Shown here piece after piece: positions 7,976 through 17,682 of a stretch of 64,000 nt of DNA. The notes below the pieces were generated by a model. It did no database searches. It worked only from the letters and a program-made list of their open reading frames with translations, and was not told the DNA's origin. The first letter of the stretch is position 1, and each line of letters starts with the position of its first letter. The stretch is from Variovorax sp. S12S4 (GTDB taxonomy: Bacteria; Pseudomonadota; Gammaproteobacteria; Burkholderiales; Burkholderiaceae_C): NCBI RefSeq assembly GCF_023195515.1, contig NZ_JALPKR020000002.1, positions 5,805,001-5,869,000 of the forward strand, in the 5' to 3' direction. Position numbers and translations under genes: made by a program.

Positions 7976-9313
7976 TCAGCCGGGGTGCGACTGCGATGCC
8001 GTGTGACCCGCGTTGCCTGCGGTTGCGGACGTTGCTGCGGAACGGCCCGCGGGCTGCGCGGCCGCGGCGGGAGCGCTGCGGCCGAGGTTGGCGGCCACGA
8101 TGCGATCGACCTCTGCATTGGCACCGTCGTCGAGCTTGCTGTAGACCTGGGTCTGCGAAATGGCCGTGGCGCGCGGTGCGTCGGCCAGCATCTTGCCGCC
8201 CTTTTGCGTGATGTCGATCTCCGCGTCCATCGAAAGGCCGATGCGCAGCGGGTTGGCCTTGAGCTGCTCGGGGTCGAGCGCAATGCGCACGGGCACGCGC
8301 TGAACCACCTTGATCCAGTTGCCGGTGGCGTTTTGCGCCGGCAGCAGCGCGAACGCACTGCCAGTGCCCACGCCCAGGCCCGCGACCTTGCCGGTGTACT
8401 CGACCTTCTTGCCGTACACGTCGGCGGTGAGCTTCACGGGCTGGTCGATGCGGATGTTGCGCAGCTGCACTTCCTTGAAGTTGGCATCGACCCACAGCTG
8501 GTTCAGCGGCACGATCGACATCATCGGCGTGCCGGCCGCCACGCGCTGGCCGAGCTGAACCGTGCGCTTGGCGACGTAGCCGTCCACCGGCGCGGGCATG
8601 GCCACGCGCTGCGTGGCGAGGTAGGCCTCGCGCACCTTGGCGGCGGCGGCCAGCACGCTCGGGTGCTGGGCCACGCTGGTGCCTTCGGTCAGCGACTGGT
8701 TGCTTGCAAGCTGCTCGCGCGCGGCCACCACGCCGGCCTGCGCCGCCGCGAGTTGGCTCTTGGCGTTGTCGAGCGCAGTTTCGGCGTGGTTGAGTTCTTC
8801 CTTCGAGACCGCGCCGTTGCCGGACAGCGCGCGGCGGCGCTGCAGGTCGTCCTGCGCCTTGGCGACGTCGCTCTGCGCCTTGACGATGTCGGCCTGGCGC
8901 AAGCTGACCTGCGCCGCGAGCGAGCCGTTGTTGGCGTACAGCGTGCGCACCTGGCGCACCGCTTGCGCGAGCGCGGCCTCGGCCTGTTCGAGCGCCACCT
9001 TCGCATCGGCGGGGTCCAGCTGCACCAGCGGCTGGCCGGCCTTCACGAAGTCGGTGTCGTCGGCGTTGATGGCCATGACGGTGCCGCCGATCTGCGGCGT
9101 GATCTGGATCACGTTGCCCTGCACGTAGGCGTTGTCGGTGTTCTCGTAGTGGCTGGCAACCAGCCATTCGTAGAGGCCCCAGCCGCCGCCGGCGACGATG
9201 ACCACCGCGGCAAGCGCGGTGAGTGCGCGGCGGCGCTTGCCGTTGCCGGCGGGGGCTTCAGGCGTTGCGGATGCTGCAGTGGCAGCGGGCGTCGGAGTGT
9301 TGTTATCGCTCAT
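7976..9313 (-). CDS. emrA: HlyD-family membrane fusion protein, EmrA type
   Basis: This 445-residue periplasmic adaptor bridges EmrB and the outer-membrane channel. One transmembrane helix (about residues 28-50, ALTALAAVVIVAGGGWGLYEW) is followed by the biotinyl-lipoyl half motif YVQGNVIQITPQIGGTVMAI, a long Ala/Gln-rich coiled-coil hairpin (about 95-220) and the beta-barrel returning at AMPAPVDGYVAKRTVQLGQRV. An Ala/Ser/Thr-rich C-terminal tail of about 40 residues is probably disordered. The start is preceded by a 34-bp gap to the outer-membrane gene. Confidence 0.93.
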   Translation of the reverse strand: MSDNNTPTPAATAASATPEAPAGNGKRRRALTALAAVVIVAGGGWGLYEWLVASHYENTDNAYVQGNVIQITPQIGGTVMAINADDTDFVKAGQPLVQLDPADAKVALEQAEAALAQAVRQVRTLYANNGSLAAQVSLRQADIVKAQSDVAKAQDDLQRRRALSGNGAVSKEELNHAETALDNAKSQLAAAQAGVVAAREQLASNQSLTEGTSVAQHPSVLAAAAKVREAYLATQRVAMPAPVDGYVAKRTVQLGQRVAAGTPMMSIVPLNQLWVDANFKEVQLRNIRIDQPVKLTADVYGKKVEYTGKVAGLGVGTGSAFALLPAQNATGNWIKVVQRVPVRIALDPEQLKANPLRIGLSMDAEIDITQKGGKMLADAPRATAISQTQVYSKLDDGANAEVDRIVAANLGRSAPAAAAQPAGRSAATSATAGNAGHTASQSHPG

Positions 9314-9347
9314 GATGAAGTTCTTTCCGAAGACGAGAAAAGTCGGT

Positions 9348-10829
9348 TCAGTTCAGCGCGGCGGATGAAGCCGGCGCATTGGCCGTGGTCGTGGCTGGTG
9401 CTTGCCAGCCGCCGCCGAGGGCGCGCGCCAGGCCCACCTGCGTGTCGAGGGCGCGGGCGGCGAGGTCGACGGCCAGGCGGCGTTGTGCGAGCACGGCGGT
9501 TTCCGCGGTCAGCACGTTGAGGTAGTTGCCAAGGCCCGCGCGATAGCGCTGCACGGCAATGTCGTAGGCACCTTCGGCCGCGGTCTGCGCATCGCGTTGT
9601 TCGGCCTGCTGGCGCGCGATCGACTGTGCGCTCGATACCTGGTCGGCCGCGTCGCGCACCGCATCGATCACGGCGGCGTTGTAGCTCTCGATGGCCGCGT
9701 CGAGATCGGCCGCCTTGCCGCGCAGGTTGGCACGCAATTGGCCGCCTTCGAAGATCGGCAAGTGGATGGCGGGGCCCACGCCCCACTGCTCGCTGCCCGA
9801 CTTGAGCAGCTTGCCGAAACCCAGGCTCTGGAAGCCCACGAAGGCCGTGAGGTTCACGTTGGGATAGAACTGCGTCTTTGCATTGGCCACGTCGCTCGTG
9901 GCAGCCTCGACGCGCCAGCGCGCGGCCGCAATGTCGGCGCGGCGGCCGAGCAGGTCGGCCGGAATATTGGCTTGCAGCGCAATGGGCTTGACGGCTTCGA
10001 GCATCGGCGGCTTGAGCGACGCGGACACGTTGGGCTGGCCCACGAGTGCGTCGAGCGCGTGCTGCTGCAGCGCAATCTGCTCCTTGAGCGCTTCGATCTG
10101 CTGGCGTGCCTCGGGCAGGCCGCCTTCGCTCTGGCGCAGTTCGAGCCGGGTGTCGAGGCCGGCGGACACGCGGTCGCGCACGAGCTTGAGCGTTTCATCG
10201 CGCTGGGCCAGCGTGCGCTGGGCCACGCCGAGCTGCTCGTTCAACCGGGCCCATTGAAAGTAGCTGCGCGCCACGTTGCTGGCCAGCAGCACGCGGGCTG
10301 CGTCGGCATCGGCCGCGGCTGCATTGGCGGCGCCGATGGCGGCATCGAGCGCAGTGCGGTTCTTGCCGAAGAAGTCGAGCTCCCAGCTCGCGCCGAGCTG
10401 CAGCAGACCGATGTTCTGGGTCGAGCCGCCGAGCGGTGCGGGATAGATGTAGTTGCTGTTGAACTTCTGGCGGTTCAGGTCGAGCTCACCGTTCACCTTG
10501 GGCTTCAGGGCCGACTCGGCGATGTCCGCGGAGGCCTGCGCGCGCGCAAGGCGTGCACGTGCCACCTGGAGGTTGGGATTGCCGGCCACCGCCTGGTCGA
10601 CCAGCGTGTTGAGTTGCGCGTCGCCGAATGCCCGCCACCATTGGCTGTCGACACTGGGCACAACCGCGGCGCTGGTGTCCGGGGCAATGCCGAGCGACGA
10701 CGTGTCGCGCAGCTTGGCATGCGAACCGATGCCGGCCATGTCGGCACAGCCGGCCAGTGCGATCACCAGCAGTGCGGCGGCCATGACGGGGGTGCGCCGC
10801 ACGGTGCGGGCAGCAAAAGAATCAGTCAT
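9348..10829 (-). CDS. Outer-membrane efflux lipoprotein, NodT/TolC family
   Basis: This 493-residue outer-membrane factor forms the exit duct of the Emr-type pump. A lipoprotein signal ends in LAGC with the acylated cysteine at residue 28, followed by two outer-membrane efflux repeats rich in Ala/Leu/Gln helices. The ATG at 10829 lies inside the end of marR (8-nt overlap), so translation is coupled. A longer frame reading back through marR antiphase sequence is an artefact. Unlike E. coli emrAB, which borrows TolC, this operon carries its own channel. Confidence 0.93.
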   Translation of the reverse strand: MTDSFAARTVRRTPVMAAALLVIALAGCADMAGIGSHAKLRDTSSLGIAPDTSAAVVPSVDSQWWRAFGDAQLNTLVDQAVAGNPNLQVARARLARAQASADIAESALKPKVNGELDLNRQKFNSNYIYPAPLGGSTQNIGLLQLGASWELDFFGKNRTALDAAIGAANAAAADADAARVLLASNVARSYFQWARLNEQLGVAQRTLAQRDETLKLVRDRVSAGLDTRLELRQSEGGLPEARQQIEALKEQIALQQHALDALVGQPNVSASLKPPMLEAVKPIALQANIPADLLGRRADIAAARWRVEAATSDVANAKTQFYPNVNLTAFVGFQSLGFGKLLKSGSEQWGVGPAIHLPIFEGGQLRANLRGKAADLDAAIESYNAAVIDAVRDAADQVSSAQSIARQQAEQRDAQTAAEGAYDIAVQRYRAGLGNYLNVLTAETAVLAQRRLAVDLAARALDTQVGLARALGGGWQAPATTTANAPASSAALN

Positions 10830-11358
10830 TTTTTTCTCCACGGGCTGCAAGGGCCTGCGCGTTGTCGAGGATGCGGCGCAGATAGCCCTTGAGCTGCTCC
10901 CATTCCTCTTTGGTGAAACCCGCCAGGTGTTCGTTCTGCACGCGGCTGAGCACGTACGGCACTTCCTTGGCGGCGGCACGGCCCTCTTCGGTGAGTTCGA
11001 TGTTGACCACGCGACGGTCTTCGAGCGATCGCACACGGCGGCACAGGCCCTTGGCCTCGAGCCGGTCGAGCAGGCGCGTCATCGCACCGGTGTCGAGCTC
11101 GCAGGCGCGGGCAAGTTCGGCCACCGTGGTCGCGGCACCGATGTGCAGCTTGTACAGCGGCAGCCATTGCGGAAAGGTCGGGCTGCCGGGCTCGCACATG
11201 CGGGTTTCGACCGCCTGCGCCACCGCACTCAGGATGCGGCGCATGAGGTAGCCGATGCTCTCTTCGGCCTGGTAGGTCTCGGCGCGATAGAAGTCGGCCG
11301 GCCGGCGCTCGGCGCCGCCAGAAGCCGGCGGGACTTGCGGGGTGTCTGTATCGCTCAT
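10822..11358 (-). CDS. MarR-family transcriptional repressor of the efflux operon
   Basis: This 178-residue winged-helix regulator probably represses its own efflux operon and releases DNA on binding a phenolic or drug ligand (family knowledge). The DNA-binding helix region TTVAELARACELDTGAMTRLLDRLEAKGL and the wing RRVRSLEDRRVVNIELTEEG lie at about residues 72-128. The start ATG at 11358 is chosen because a strong promoter lies only 8-36 bp upstream, inside the longer open frame. The stop overlaps the outer-membrane gene start by 8 nt. Confidence 0.92.
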   Translation of the reverse strand: MSDTDTPQVPPASGGAERRPADFYRAETYQAEESIGYLMRRILSAVAQAVETRMCEPGSPTFPQWLPLYKLHIGAATTVAELARACELDTGAMTRLLDRLEAKGLCRRVRSLEDRRVVNIELTEEGRAAAKEVPYVLSRVQNEHLAGFTKEEWEQLKGYLRRILDNAQALAARGEKND

Positions 11359-11365
11359 GCCCTGA

Positions 11366-11394
11366 ATATTAGTTGCCTCGTCAATTATTGTCAA
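11366..11394 (-). promoter_or_regulatory. Near-consensus sigma70 promoter of the marR-emr operon
   Basis: On the minus strand a perfect -35 TTGACA (11389-11394) is separated by 17 bp from a -10 TAATAT (11366-11371). Transcription would start about 11358-11360, almost exactly at the marR ATG, implying a leaderless or near-leaderless marR message. The adjacent palindrome at 11375-11397 would place a bound repressor over the -35 and spacer. Confidence 0.8.
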
Positions 11395-11397
11395 GGC
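11375..11397. promoter_or_regulatory. Imperfect 23-bp palindrome, candidate MarR operator
   Basis: The segment is an inverted repeat of type GCCTcGtCAAT-T-ATTGtCaAGGC with 9 of 11 positions paired around a central T. MarR-family dimers bind such 16-24-bp palindromes overlapping their own promoters. It covers the -35 box and most of the spacer of the marR promoter and also lies upstream of the divergent ABC exporter, so it could repress one or both. Confidence 0.65.
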
Positions 11398-11434
11398 TGC
11401 CTTTGTGAGGGCAAGGGTCGGTAGAATCCGCGCC

Positions 11435-13218
11435 ATGGCTTCTTCCCCCTGTCCTCACCGGCCAAGGGCTCGCCCCGATCGCTGTCGGGCCTGAGCCCTT
11501 TTCTTCGGCCCTACCGCGTGCAGATCGTCCTGGCGGGCATTTTTCTGGTGATGGCTGCCGTCACCACCCTGGTGTTTCCGCTGGCGCTAAGAAGCCTGAT
11601 CGACGGCGGACTGGTCAGCTCCGACAAGGGTGCGCAGACCATGGCGCTGCGCGAACATTTCGGCGCCCTCTTCGCCGTGGCGGTGGCATTGGGCCTTTTC
11701 TCGGCGGCGCGCTTCTATACGGTGAGCTGGCTCGGCGAGCGCGTGACGGCGGATTTGCGCAACGCGGTGTACGGCCACGTGCTGCGCCAGAGCCCGGCAT
11801 TCTTCGAGACCACGCAGACCGGCGAAGTGCTGTCGCGCCTGACGGCCGACACCACACTGGTACAGACGGTGGTGGGCTCGTCGCTGAGCATGGGACTGCG
11901 CAACGCCGTGATGGGCGTGGGCGCACTGGCGGTGCTGATCTGGACCAACCCTTATGTGATGGTGCAGGTGCTGGGCATTTTGGTTTTGGTGGTGCTGCCG
12001 AGCATGTGGTTCGGCCGGCGGGTGCGCAAGCTCTCGCGCGCCAGCCAGGACCGCGTGGCCGATTCGAGCGCCATTGCGGCGGAGGTGCTCAATGCGATTC
12101 CGGTGGTGCAAAGCTACACCGCCGAAGCGCGCGAGGCCGGCCGCTTCAATGCGTCGACCGAGAACGCCTTCAGAACCGCCGTGCGGCGCACCAAGGCACG
12201 CTCGGTGCTGGTGGCCTTCATCATCATCGCCACGTCGGCGGCGCTGCTCTGGGGCCTGTACCAGGGTACGCAAGCCGTGCTGCGCGGCGACATCACGGCC
12301 GGCCACCTCGGCCAGACGGTCGTCTACGTCGCCATTCTTGCAAGCGCGACCGCCGTGCTCGGCGAGGTCTACGGCGACCTGCTGCGGGCGGCGGGCGCCA
12401 CCGAGCGCCTGATGGAACTGCTGCACGCGCCGGCGGCCATCGTCTCGCCGGCGAATCCCGCGGCCGCGCCGGTTCCGGTGGCGGGCAGCGCCGTCAAGTT
12501 CGAGGCGGTCACTTTCCACTACCCGTCGAGGCCCGGCACGCCGGCCCTGAAAGATTTCAGCCTGGACATTGCTCCGGGCGAAACGGTGGCCCTGGTGGGT
12601 TCGAGCGGCGCAGGCAAGAGCACGGTGTTCCAGCTGCTGCTGCGCTACTACGATCCGCAGTCGGGCCGGCTGCTGCTCGACGGCGCGCCGCTCGCTTCAT
12701 TGGCCTTGCCGGACCTGCGCACACGCATTGGCCTGGTGCCGCAAGACGCGGTGATCTTCTCGGCCAGTGCGTTCGAGAACATTCGCTATGGCCGCCCGGA
12801 AGCGACGGCTGACGAGGTGCATGCGGCCGCGCGTGCGGCCTTTGCACACGACTTTTTGCAAGCGCTGCCCGAGGGGTACGACACTTTCCTGGGCGAACGC
12901 GGGGTTCGCCTGTCGGGCGGACAGCGACAGCGCATTGCGATTGCGCGCGCCATTCTCAAGAACCCGCCGCTCCTGTTGCTAGACGAAGCCACGAGTGCGC
13001 TCGACGCGGAGAGCGAGCGCATGGTGCAGGCCGCACTCGAATCGGCCATGGAAGGCCGCACCACGCTGGTCATTGCGCACAGGCTCGCCACGGTGCAAAA
13101 GGCCGATCGCATCATCGTTCTCGATCATGGCGGCATCGTGGAACAAGGGACGCATGCCACGCTGGTGGCGCAAGGCGGGGTGTATGCCCGCCTGGCTGCG
13201 CTTCAGTTCACTGCTTGA
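11435..13218 (+). CDS. ABC exporter, fused membrane and ATPase domains (MsbA/LmrA-like), apparent frameshift near start
   Basis: A six-helix exporter domain is followed by an ATPase with Walker A GSSGAGKST, signature LSGGQRQR, Walker B LLLLDEATSALDAESE and a switch histidine in VIAHRL. The uninterrupted frame begins only at GTG 11518, already at the first helix. The natural-looking ATG at 11435 reads M-A-S-S-P and then shifts out of frame; adding one C to the CCCCC run near 11445-11449 would join it to S-S-P-A-K-G-S and on into the main frame, giving 594 residues. The family normally has about 25 residues before helix 1, so a one-base deletion is likelier than a GTG start. Substrate unknown (lipid or drug). 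Confidence 0.85.
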
Positions 13219-13226
13219 CCTGGTGT

Positions 13227-13266
13227 TGCTGCGGCAAGTCCGCAGCAGAGACGCGGCAGAGACGCG
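13227..13266. repeat. Hairpin plus 11-bp tandem duplication between convergent genes
   Basis: TGCTGCGG (13227-13234) pairs with CCGCAGCA (13240-13247) around CAAGT. It is followed by two tandem copies of GCAGAGACGCG (13245-13255 and 13256-13266) ending just before the DUF1178 stop codon. There is no T tract, so it is at best a weak terminator for the converging genes. Confidence 0.5.
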
Positions 13267-13268
13267 GC

Positions 13269-13733
13269 CTATTGCAGCGTTTCCTTGAGCGCCGCGGGAA
13301 TCGGCAGTGGCATGACGGGAATGCCCTCGTCGAGCAGCGCTTCGGTCTGCTCGCGCGTTGCCTGGCCGCGGATACCCCGCTCTTCGGTTTCGCCGTAGTG
13401 CATCTTGCGCGCCTCGTCGGCGAAGCGGTCGCCGACGTCCTCGGTCTTTGCGAGAACCTCGCGGACGGCTCGCATCCAGCGCGCTTCGGGAGACGATTCG
13501 GCGGGCACCTGGGCTGACAGTGCTGCTGGTGCCGGCGATGCGGCGGTCTCTGCGGGCGCCTTGGCATTGCCCAGGTTGAGGCGCGGTGCGCTCAACAGCT
13601 TGACGATGCGCGTGTCGGCGCAGACCGGACATTCGACCAGGCCATCGGCAAGTTGGCCTTCAAAAGCTTCGTTGGACGCAAACCAGCCTTCGAAGCCGTG
13701 GCCGTGCGAGCAGCGGAGATCGAGAACCTTCAT
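13269..13733 (-). CDS. DUF1178 family protein
   Basis: This 154-residue soluble protein belongs to a proteobacterial family of unknown function. The N-terminus MKVLDLRCSHGHGFEGWFAS and the CPVCADTRIVKLLSAPRL segment around residue 35-50 match the family signature; Cys-x-x-Cys with the upstream Cys-x-His suggests a small metal site. The middle is Ala/Pro-rich and the C-terminus has the conserved ETEERGIRGQATREQ-type stretch. It starts 7 bp downstream of the NUDIX gene, at the far end of the nuo transcription unit. Confidence 0.85.
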   Translation of the reverse strand: MKVLDLRCSHGHGFEGWFASNEAFEGQLADGLVECPVCADTRIVKLLSAPRLNLGNAKAPAETAASPAPAALSAQVPAESSPEARWMRAVREVLAKTEDVGDRFADEARKMHYGETEERGIRGQATREQTEALLDEGIPVMPLPIPAALKETLQ

Positions 13734-13740
13734 GCGCGGA

Positions 13741-14346
13741 TTATCCCGCGCCGCCTTGCGAAGCGGTACCCTGCCAATCGAGTGCCCATGCGCCCGAAAG
13801 GACGTTCTGCAGCCAGAGCGTGCAAGTGAGCGACTTGGCGTCGGTGATCTTGCCTTCGCGGCACCAGTCGGCCACTTCTTGCGGCGTGGCCGTGAACACG
13901 TCGAGGAATTCGCCGTGGTCGAGCTGGCGCGTGCCGAGCGAAAGGCCGCGCGCAAAGTAGATGTGGATGATTTCGGTGGAATACGCCACCGCCAGGTGCA
14001 TGGCGCCGGCATAGGCCCATTCACGAGCGGTGTAGCCGGTTTCCTCGAGCAGTTCGCGCTGGCCGCAAACGAGCGGATCTTCGCCCGCGTCGAGCTTGCC
14101 GGCCGGAAACTCGACCATCACGTGCCCGACCGGATAGCGGTATTGCCGCTCCAGCACCACACGGCCGTCGTCCAGAAGAGGAACCACCACCACCGCGCCC
14201 GGATGAATCACGTATTCGCGCGTGGCGGTGTGGCCGTCGGGCAGCCGCACGGTGTCGCGGCAGACCTGGAGGAAATTGCCCTTGAGCAGAACCTCGCTGG
14301 CCGTGCGTTCTTCCTTCAGGTGCGAATCGATGGCGGGATCGGTCAT
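13741..14346 (-). CDS. NUDIX hydrolase, ADP-ribose pyrophosphatase-like
   Basis: This 201-residue enzyme hydrolyses nucleoside diphosphates linked to another moiety. The Nudix box is visible as AGKLDAGEDPLVCGQRELLEETGY at about residues 91-114, with the REL-x-EE-x-G-Y core that binds the divalent metal. The preceding VEFPAGKLD and the overall layout resemble NudF/ADP-ribose pyrophosphatases. It begins 1 bp after the DUF2818 stop. Its place after the NADH dehydrogenase operon is compatible with clearing NAD breakdown products, which is an inference. Confidence 0.9.
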   Translation of the reverse strand: MTDPAIDSHLKEERTASEVLLKGNFLQVCRDTVRLPDGHTATREYVIHPGAVVVVPLLDDGRVVLERQYRYPVGHVMVEFPAGKLDAGEDPLVCGQRELLEETGYTAREWAYAGAMHLAVAYSTEIIHIYFARGLSLGTRQLDHGEFLDVFTATPQEVADWCREGKITDAKSLTCTLWLQNVLSGAWALDWQGTASQGGAG

Positions 14347-14347
14347 G

Positions 14348-14653
14348 TCAGTGCCTATGTTTCATCAGGTAGCGCCAGGTGAAACCGGGAAAGGCCAGCA
14401 CGATGAAGAGAGCACCGGTCACGGCGTAGAACTCCCAGCCCTGCGGGGCGATCTGCCCTGCCCGGCTCTCGAACAGCAGGCCGACGCCGCCGGCCACGAA
14501 GTACAGTACCACCAGTTCGGCGAGCCGCACCGCGAGCGGCTTGGGCTGCGTGGCCAGCGGCACGAAGCCGAACAACCGCTCATTGAGGAACGGCAGGTTG
14601 GCCGCCACCAGCGCCACCAGCAGAACGACCCAGACCGACGCGGTTTGCGACAC
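14348..14653 (-). CDS. DUF2818 small membrane protein associated with complex I operons
   Basis: This 101-residue protein has three hydrophobic segments (about residues 7-27, 43-62, 75-93) and a basic C-terminus YLMKHRH. Members of DUF2818 are typically found directly after nuoN in betaproteobacteria, as here (16 bp after nuoN). Function is not established; an assembly or accessory role for complex I is a guess from context. Confidence 0.85.
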   Translation of the reverse strand: MSQTASVWVVLLVALVAANLPFLNERLFGFVPLATQPKPLAVRLAELVVLYFVAGGVGLLFESRAGQIAPQGWEFYAVTGALFIVLAFPGFTWRYLMKHRH

Positions 14654-14669
14654 CGTGAGGCAACCGCGA

Positions 14670-16157
14670 TCAGTTGGCCAGCGTGGCCACGATCGCCTTG
14701 GCGCACAGCGTCATGAGGCCGCCGGGAACGATGCCCAGCACGAGAATGAGCAAGCCATTGACGGAGAGCACGGCACGCACGTCGCGCGGCGCAGACACGG
14801 TGCTGGCGGTTACCGGCGCATCGAAGTACATGACCTTGACCACGCGCAGGTAGTAGAAGGCGCCAATCAGCGACATGATCACCGCGAACACCGCAAGACC
14901 GATGTAGATCGCCTGGCCCGACGCGATCAGCGCCTGGAGCACCGCGAGCTTGGCGTAGAACCCGACCAGCGGCGGCAGGCCCGCGAGCGAGAACATCGCA
15001 ATGGCCATCACGCCGGCATACAGCGGGCTGCGCTGGTTCAGGCCGGCCAGATCGGTGATCTCTTCGCTTTCGAAGCCTTCGCGTGCCAGCAGCAGAATGA
15101 TGCCGAAGCTCGCCAGCGTGGTCAGCACGTAGGTCACGATGTAGAACATCGACGCGCTGTATGCGAACTGCGCGTTGTAGGTGTTGCCGTTGACCACGCC
15201 CGCCACCAGGCCCAGCAGCATGAAGCCCATTTGCGCAATGGTCGAGTAGGCCAGCATGCGCTTGAGGTTGGTCTGCGCAATGGCGGCCAGGTTGCCCACC
15301 AGCAGCGAGGCAATGGCCAGCAGGGCCAGCATCTGCTGCCAGTCGATGGCCAGCGGCAGCAGCCCTTCCACCAGCAGGCGGATGATGATGGCGAAGGCAG
15401 CCAGTTCGGGCGCCGCGCCAATCAGCAGCGTGACCGCCGTCGGAGCGCCCTGGTACACGTCGGGCACCCACATGTGGAAAGGCGCCGCGCCCACCTTGAA
15501 GGCCAGGCCCGCCACGATGAACACCAGGCCGAACACCAGCACCTGATGGTTCACCTTGCCGCTGGCGATGATCTTGAACACCTCGTTCACGTCGAGCGAG
15601 CCGGTGGCGCCGTAGAGCATCGAAAGGCCGTAGAGCAAAAAGCCGCTGGCCATGGCGCCGAGCACGAAGTACTTCATGGCCGCCTCGCTGGCGACCGCGT
15701 TGTCGCGGCGCAGCGCCACCAGGGCGTAGCTGGACAGGGTGAGCAGCTCGAGACCCAGGTAGATCAGGAGGAAGTTGCTGCCCGAAATCATCACGAACAT
15801 GCCCAGCAGCGCGAACATGCTGATGGTGAACAGTTCGCCGCCGCGCAGCATGTCGCGGTCTGCCGCGTAGGGGCGGCCGTAGACCAGCGTGACCATCAGC
15901 GCAACCGTGGCAAAGCACTTGAGCCAGTTGCCCATGGGGTCGCTCACGACCATGCCGCCAAAGCCGTAGATCGTCTTGCCGTCGTTGGCGGCCATGCCGG
16001 TCAGCACGGCCACCACGGCCAGCGTGAGCAGCGTCAGGATATAGGTGCGCGTGCGGCGGGGGCTGGTGGTCGACAGGTCGACCAGCGCAATGATGCAGGC
16101 CATGACCAGCAGCACGATTTCGGGGTAGATCGCGACCCAGCTGAGTTTGTCAATCAT
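14670..16157 (-). CDS. nuoN: NADH-quinone oxidoreductase subunit N
   Basis: This 495-residue antiporter-like membrane subunit of complex I forms one of the proton channels. The Mrp-antiporter fold is visible with the core segments [19 protein letters not shown] (lysine/glutamate channel helices nearby) and [20 protein letters not shown]. Length is typical. Gene order nuoL-M-N is conserved; nuoM stop to nuoN start is 24 bp. Confidence 0.97.
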   Translation of the reverse strand: MIDKLSWVAIYPEIVLLVMACIIALVDLSTTSPRRTRTYILTLLTLAVVAVLTGMAANDGKTIYGFGGMVVSDPMGNWLKCFATVALMVTLVYGRPYAADRDMLRGGELFTISMFALLGMFVMISGSNFLLIYLGLELLTLSSYALVALRRDNAVASEAAMKYFVLGAMASGFLLYGLSMLYGATGSLDVNEVFKIIASGKVNHQVLVFGLVFIVAGLAFKVGAAPFHMWVPDVYQGAPTAVTLLIGAAPELAAFAIIIRLLVEGLLPLAIDWQQMLALLAIASLLVGNLAAIAQTNLKRMLAYSTIAQMGFMLLGLVAGVVNGNTYNAQFAYSASMFYIVTYVLTTLASFGIILLLAREGFESEEITDLAGLNQRSPLYAGVMAIAMFSLAGLPPLVGFYAKLAVLQALIASGQAIYIGLAVFAVIMSLIGAFYYLRVVKVMYFDAPVTASTVSAPRDVRAVLSVNGLLILVLGIVPGGLMTLCAKAIVATLAN

Positions 16158-16181
16158 CTCGTTCTCTTCTTCAGCGTGGAA

Positions 16182-17657
16182 TCAGGGCAGTTTGGACGTT
16201 GCCACATGGCGCAGGAGCTCCGTCACGGAAACATCCATCACATCGGTGAACGGCTTCGGATAGATGCCCATCCACAGCACGGCAATGGCCAGCAGCGAGA
16301 GCATCAGGAACTCGCGGGCATTGATGTCGGTAAGCTCCTTGACATGGTCGTTGCCGACCGGGCCAAGGTACACGCGCTTGTACATCCAGAGGGTGTAGGC
16401 CGCGCCGAAGATCAGTGCCGTGGCAGACCCGAGGCCGATCCAGAAGTTGTACTTGACCGCGCCCAGGATGACCATCCATTCGCCCACGAAACCGGCGGTG
16501 CCCGGCAGGCCGCAGTTGGCCATGGCGAACAGCAGCGCGAACGCGGCAAACTTGGGCATGGTGTTCACCACGCCGCCGTAGTCGGCAATCTGGCGCGAAT
16601 GCACGCGGTCGTAGAGCACGCCGATGCCCAGGAACATGGCGCCCGAGACGAAACCGTGCGCAATCATCTGCACGATGCCGCCGGACACGCCCAGCTCGTT
16701 GAAGATGAAGAAGCCGAGCGTCACGAAGCCCATGTGCGCGACCGACGAATAAGCCACGAGCTTCTTCATGTCTTCCTGCACCAGCGCCACCAGGCCGACG
16801 TAGATCACCGCGATGAGCGACAGCGCGATCATGAGCCAGGCCCATTCGTGCGAGGCGTCGGGAGCAATCGGCATCGAGAAGCGCAGGAAGCCGTAGGCGC
16901 CGAGCTTCAGCATGATGGCCGCCAGCACGGCCGAGCCGCCGGTCGGCGCCTCGACGTGCACGTCGGGCAGCCAGGTGTGAACCGGCCACATCGGCACCTT
17001 GACGGCAAAGGCGGCGAAGAACGCGAAGAACAGGAAGGTCTGCGCCTTCGAGTCCAGCGGCAGCTTGTGCCAGGTCAGGATGTCGAAGCTGCCGCCCGAC
17101 TTGTTGTACAGGTAGATCAGCGCCACCAGCATCAGCAGCGAGCCGAGCAAGGTGTAGATGAAGAACTTGAACGCCGCGTAGATCTTGTTCGGACCGCCCC
17201 AGATGCCGATGATCAGGTACATCGGGATCAGCGTGGCTTCGAAGAACACGTAGAAAAGCACGCCGTCGAGCGCGGCGAACACGCCGATCATGAAGCCCGA
17301 AAGAATCAGGAACGCGCCCATGTACTGGTTGACGCGCTCGGTAATCACTTCCCAGGCCGAGATCACGACCACCACGGTAATGAACGAGGTCAGCAGCACC
17401 AGCCAGAGCGACAAGCCGTCGACACCGAGGTGATAGTTGACGTTGAAGCGCGCAATCCAGCTCGTCTTCTCGACGAACTGCATTGCGGCAGTGCCGTTCT
17501 GGAAGCCCGTGTAAAGCGGCACCGTGACCAGGAAGCTGACGATCGCGCCGACCAGTGCGACCCAGCGCACGCCCCTGGCGTTCTCGTCACGCCCAAACGC
17601 CAGCAGCGCGGTACCGAATGCGATCGGCACCCAGATGGCAAGGCTCAACAAACCCAT
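16182..17657 (-). CDS. nuoM: NADH-quinone oxidoreductase subunit M
   Basis: This 491-residue antiporter-like proton-pumping subunit carries VDGLSLWLVLLTSF near residue 80, the conserved channel motifs PMWPVHTWLPDVHVEAPTGGS and DMKKLVAYSSVAHMGFV, and about 14 membrane helices. It is preceded by nuoL with a 25-bp gap holding the ribosome site. No departure from the family was seen. Confidence 0.97.
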   Translation of the reverse strand: MGLLSLAIWVPIAFGTALLAFGRDENARGVRWVALVGAIVSFLVTVPLYTGFQNGTAAMQFVEKTSWIARFNVNYHLGVDGLSLWLVLLTSFITVVVVISAWEVITERVNQYMGAFLILSGFMIGVFAALDGVLFYVFFEATLIPMYLIIGIWGGPNKIYAAFKFFIYTLLGSLLMLVALIYLYNKSGGSFDILTWHKLPLDSKAQTFLFFAFFAAFAVKVPMWPVHTWLPDVHVEAPTGGSAVLAAIMLKLGAYGFLRFSMPIAPDASHEWAWLMIALSLIAVIYVGLVALVQEDMKKLVAYSSVAHMGFVTLGFFIFNELGVSGGIVQMIAHGFVSGAMFLGIGVLYDRVHSRQIADYGGVVNTMPKFAAFALLFAMANCGLPGTAGFVGEWMVILGAVKYNFWIGLGSATALIFGAAYTLWMYKRVYLGPVGNDHVKELTDINAREFLMLSLLAIAVLWMGIYPKPFTDVMDVSVTELLRHVATSKLP

Positions 17658-17682
17658 TTTTCTTTTTCTCCAGCGTTCGGGC

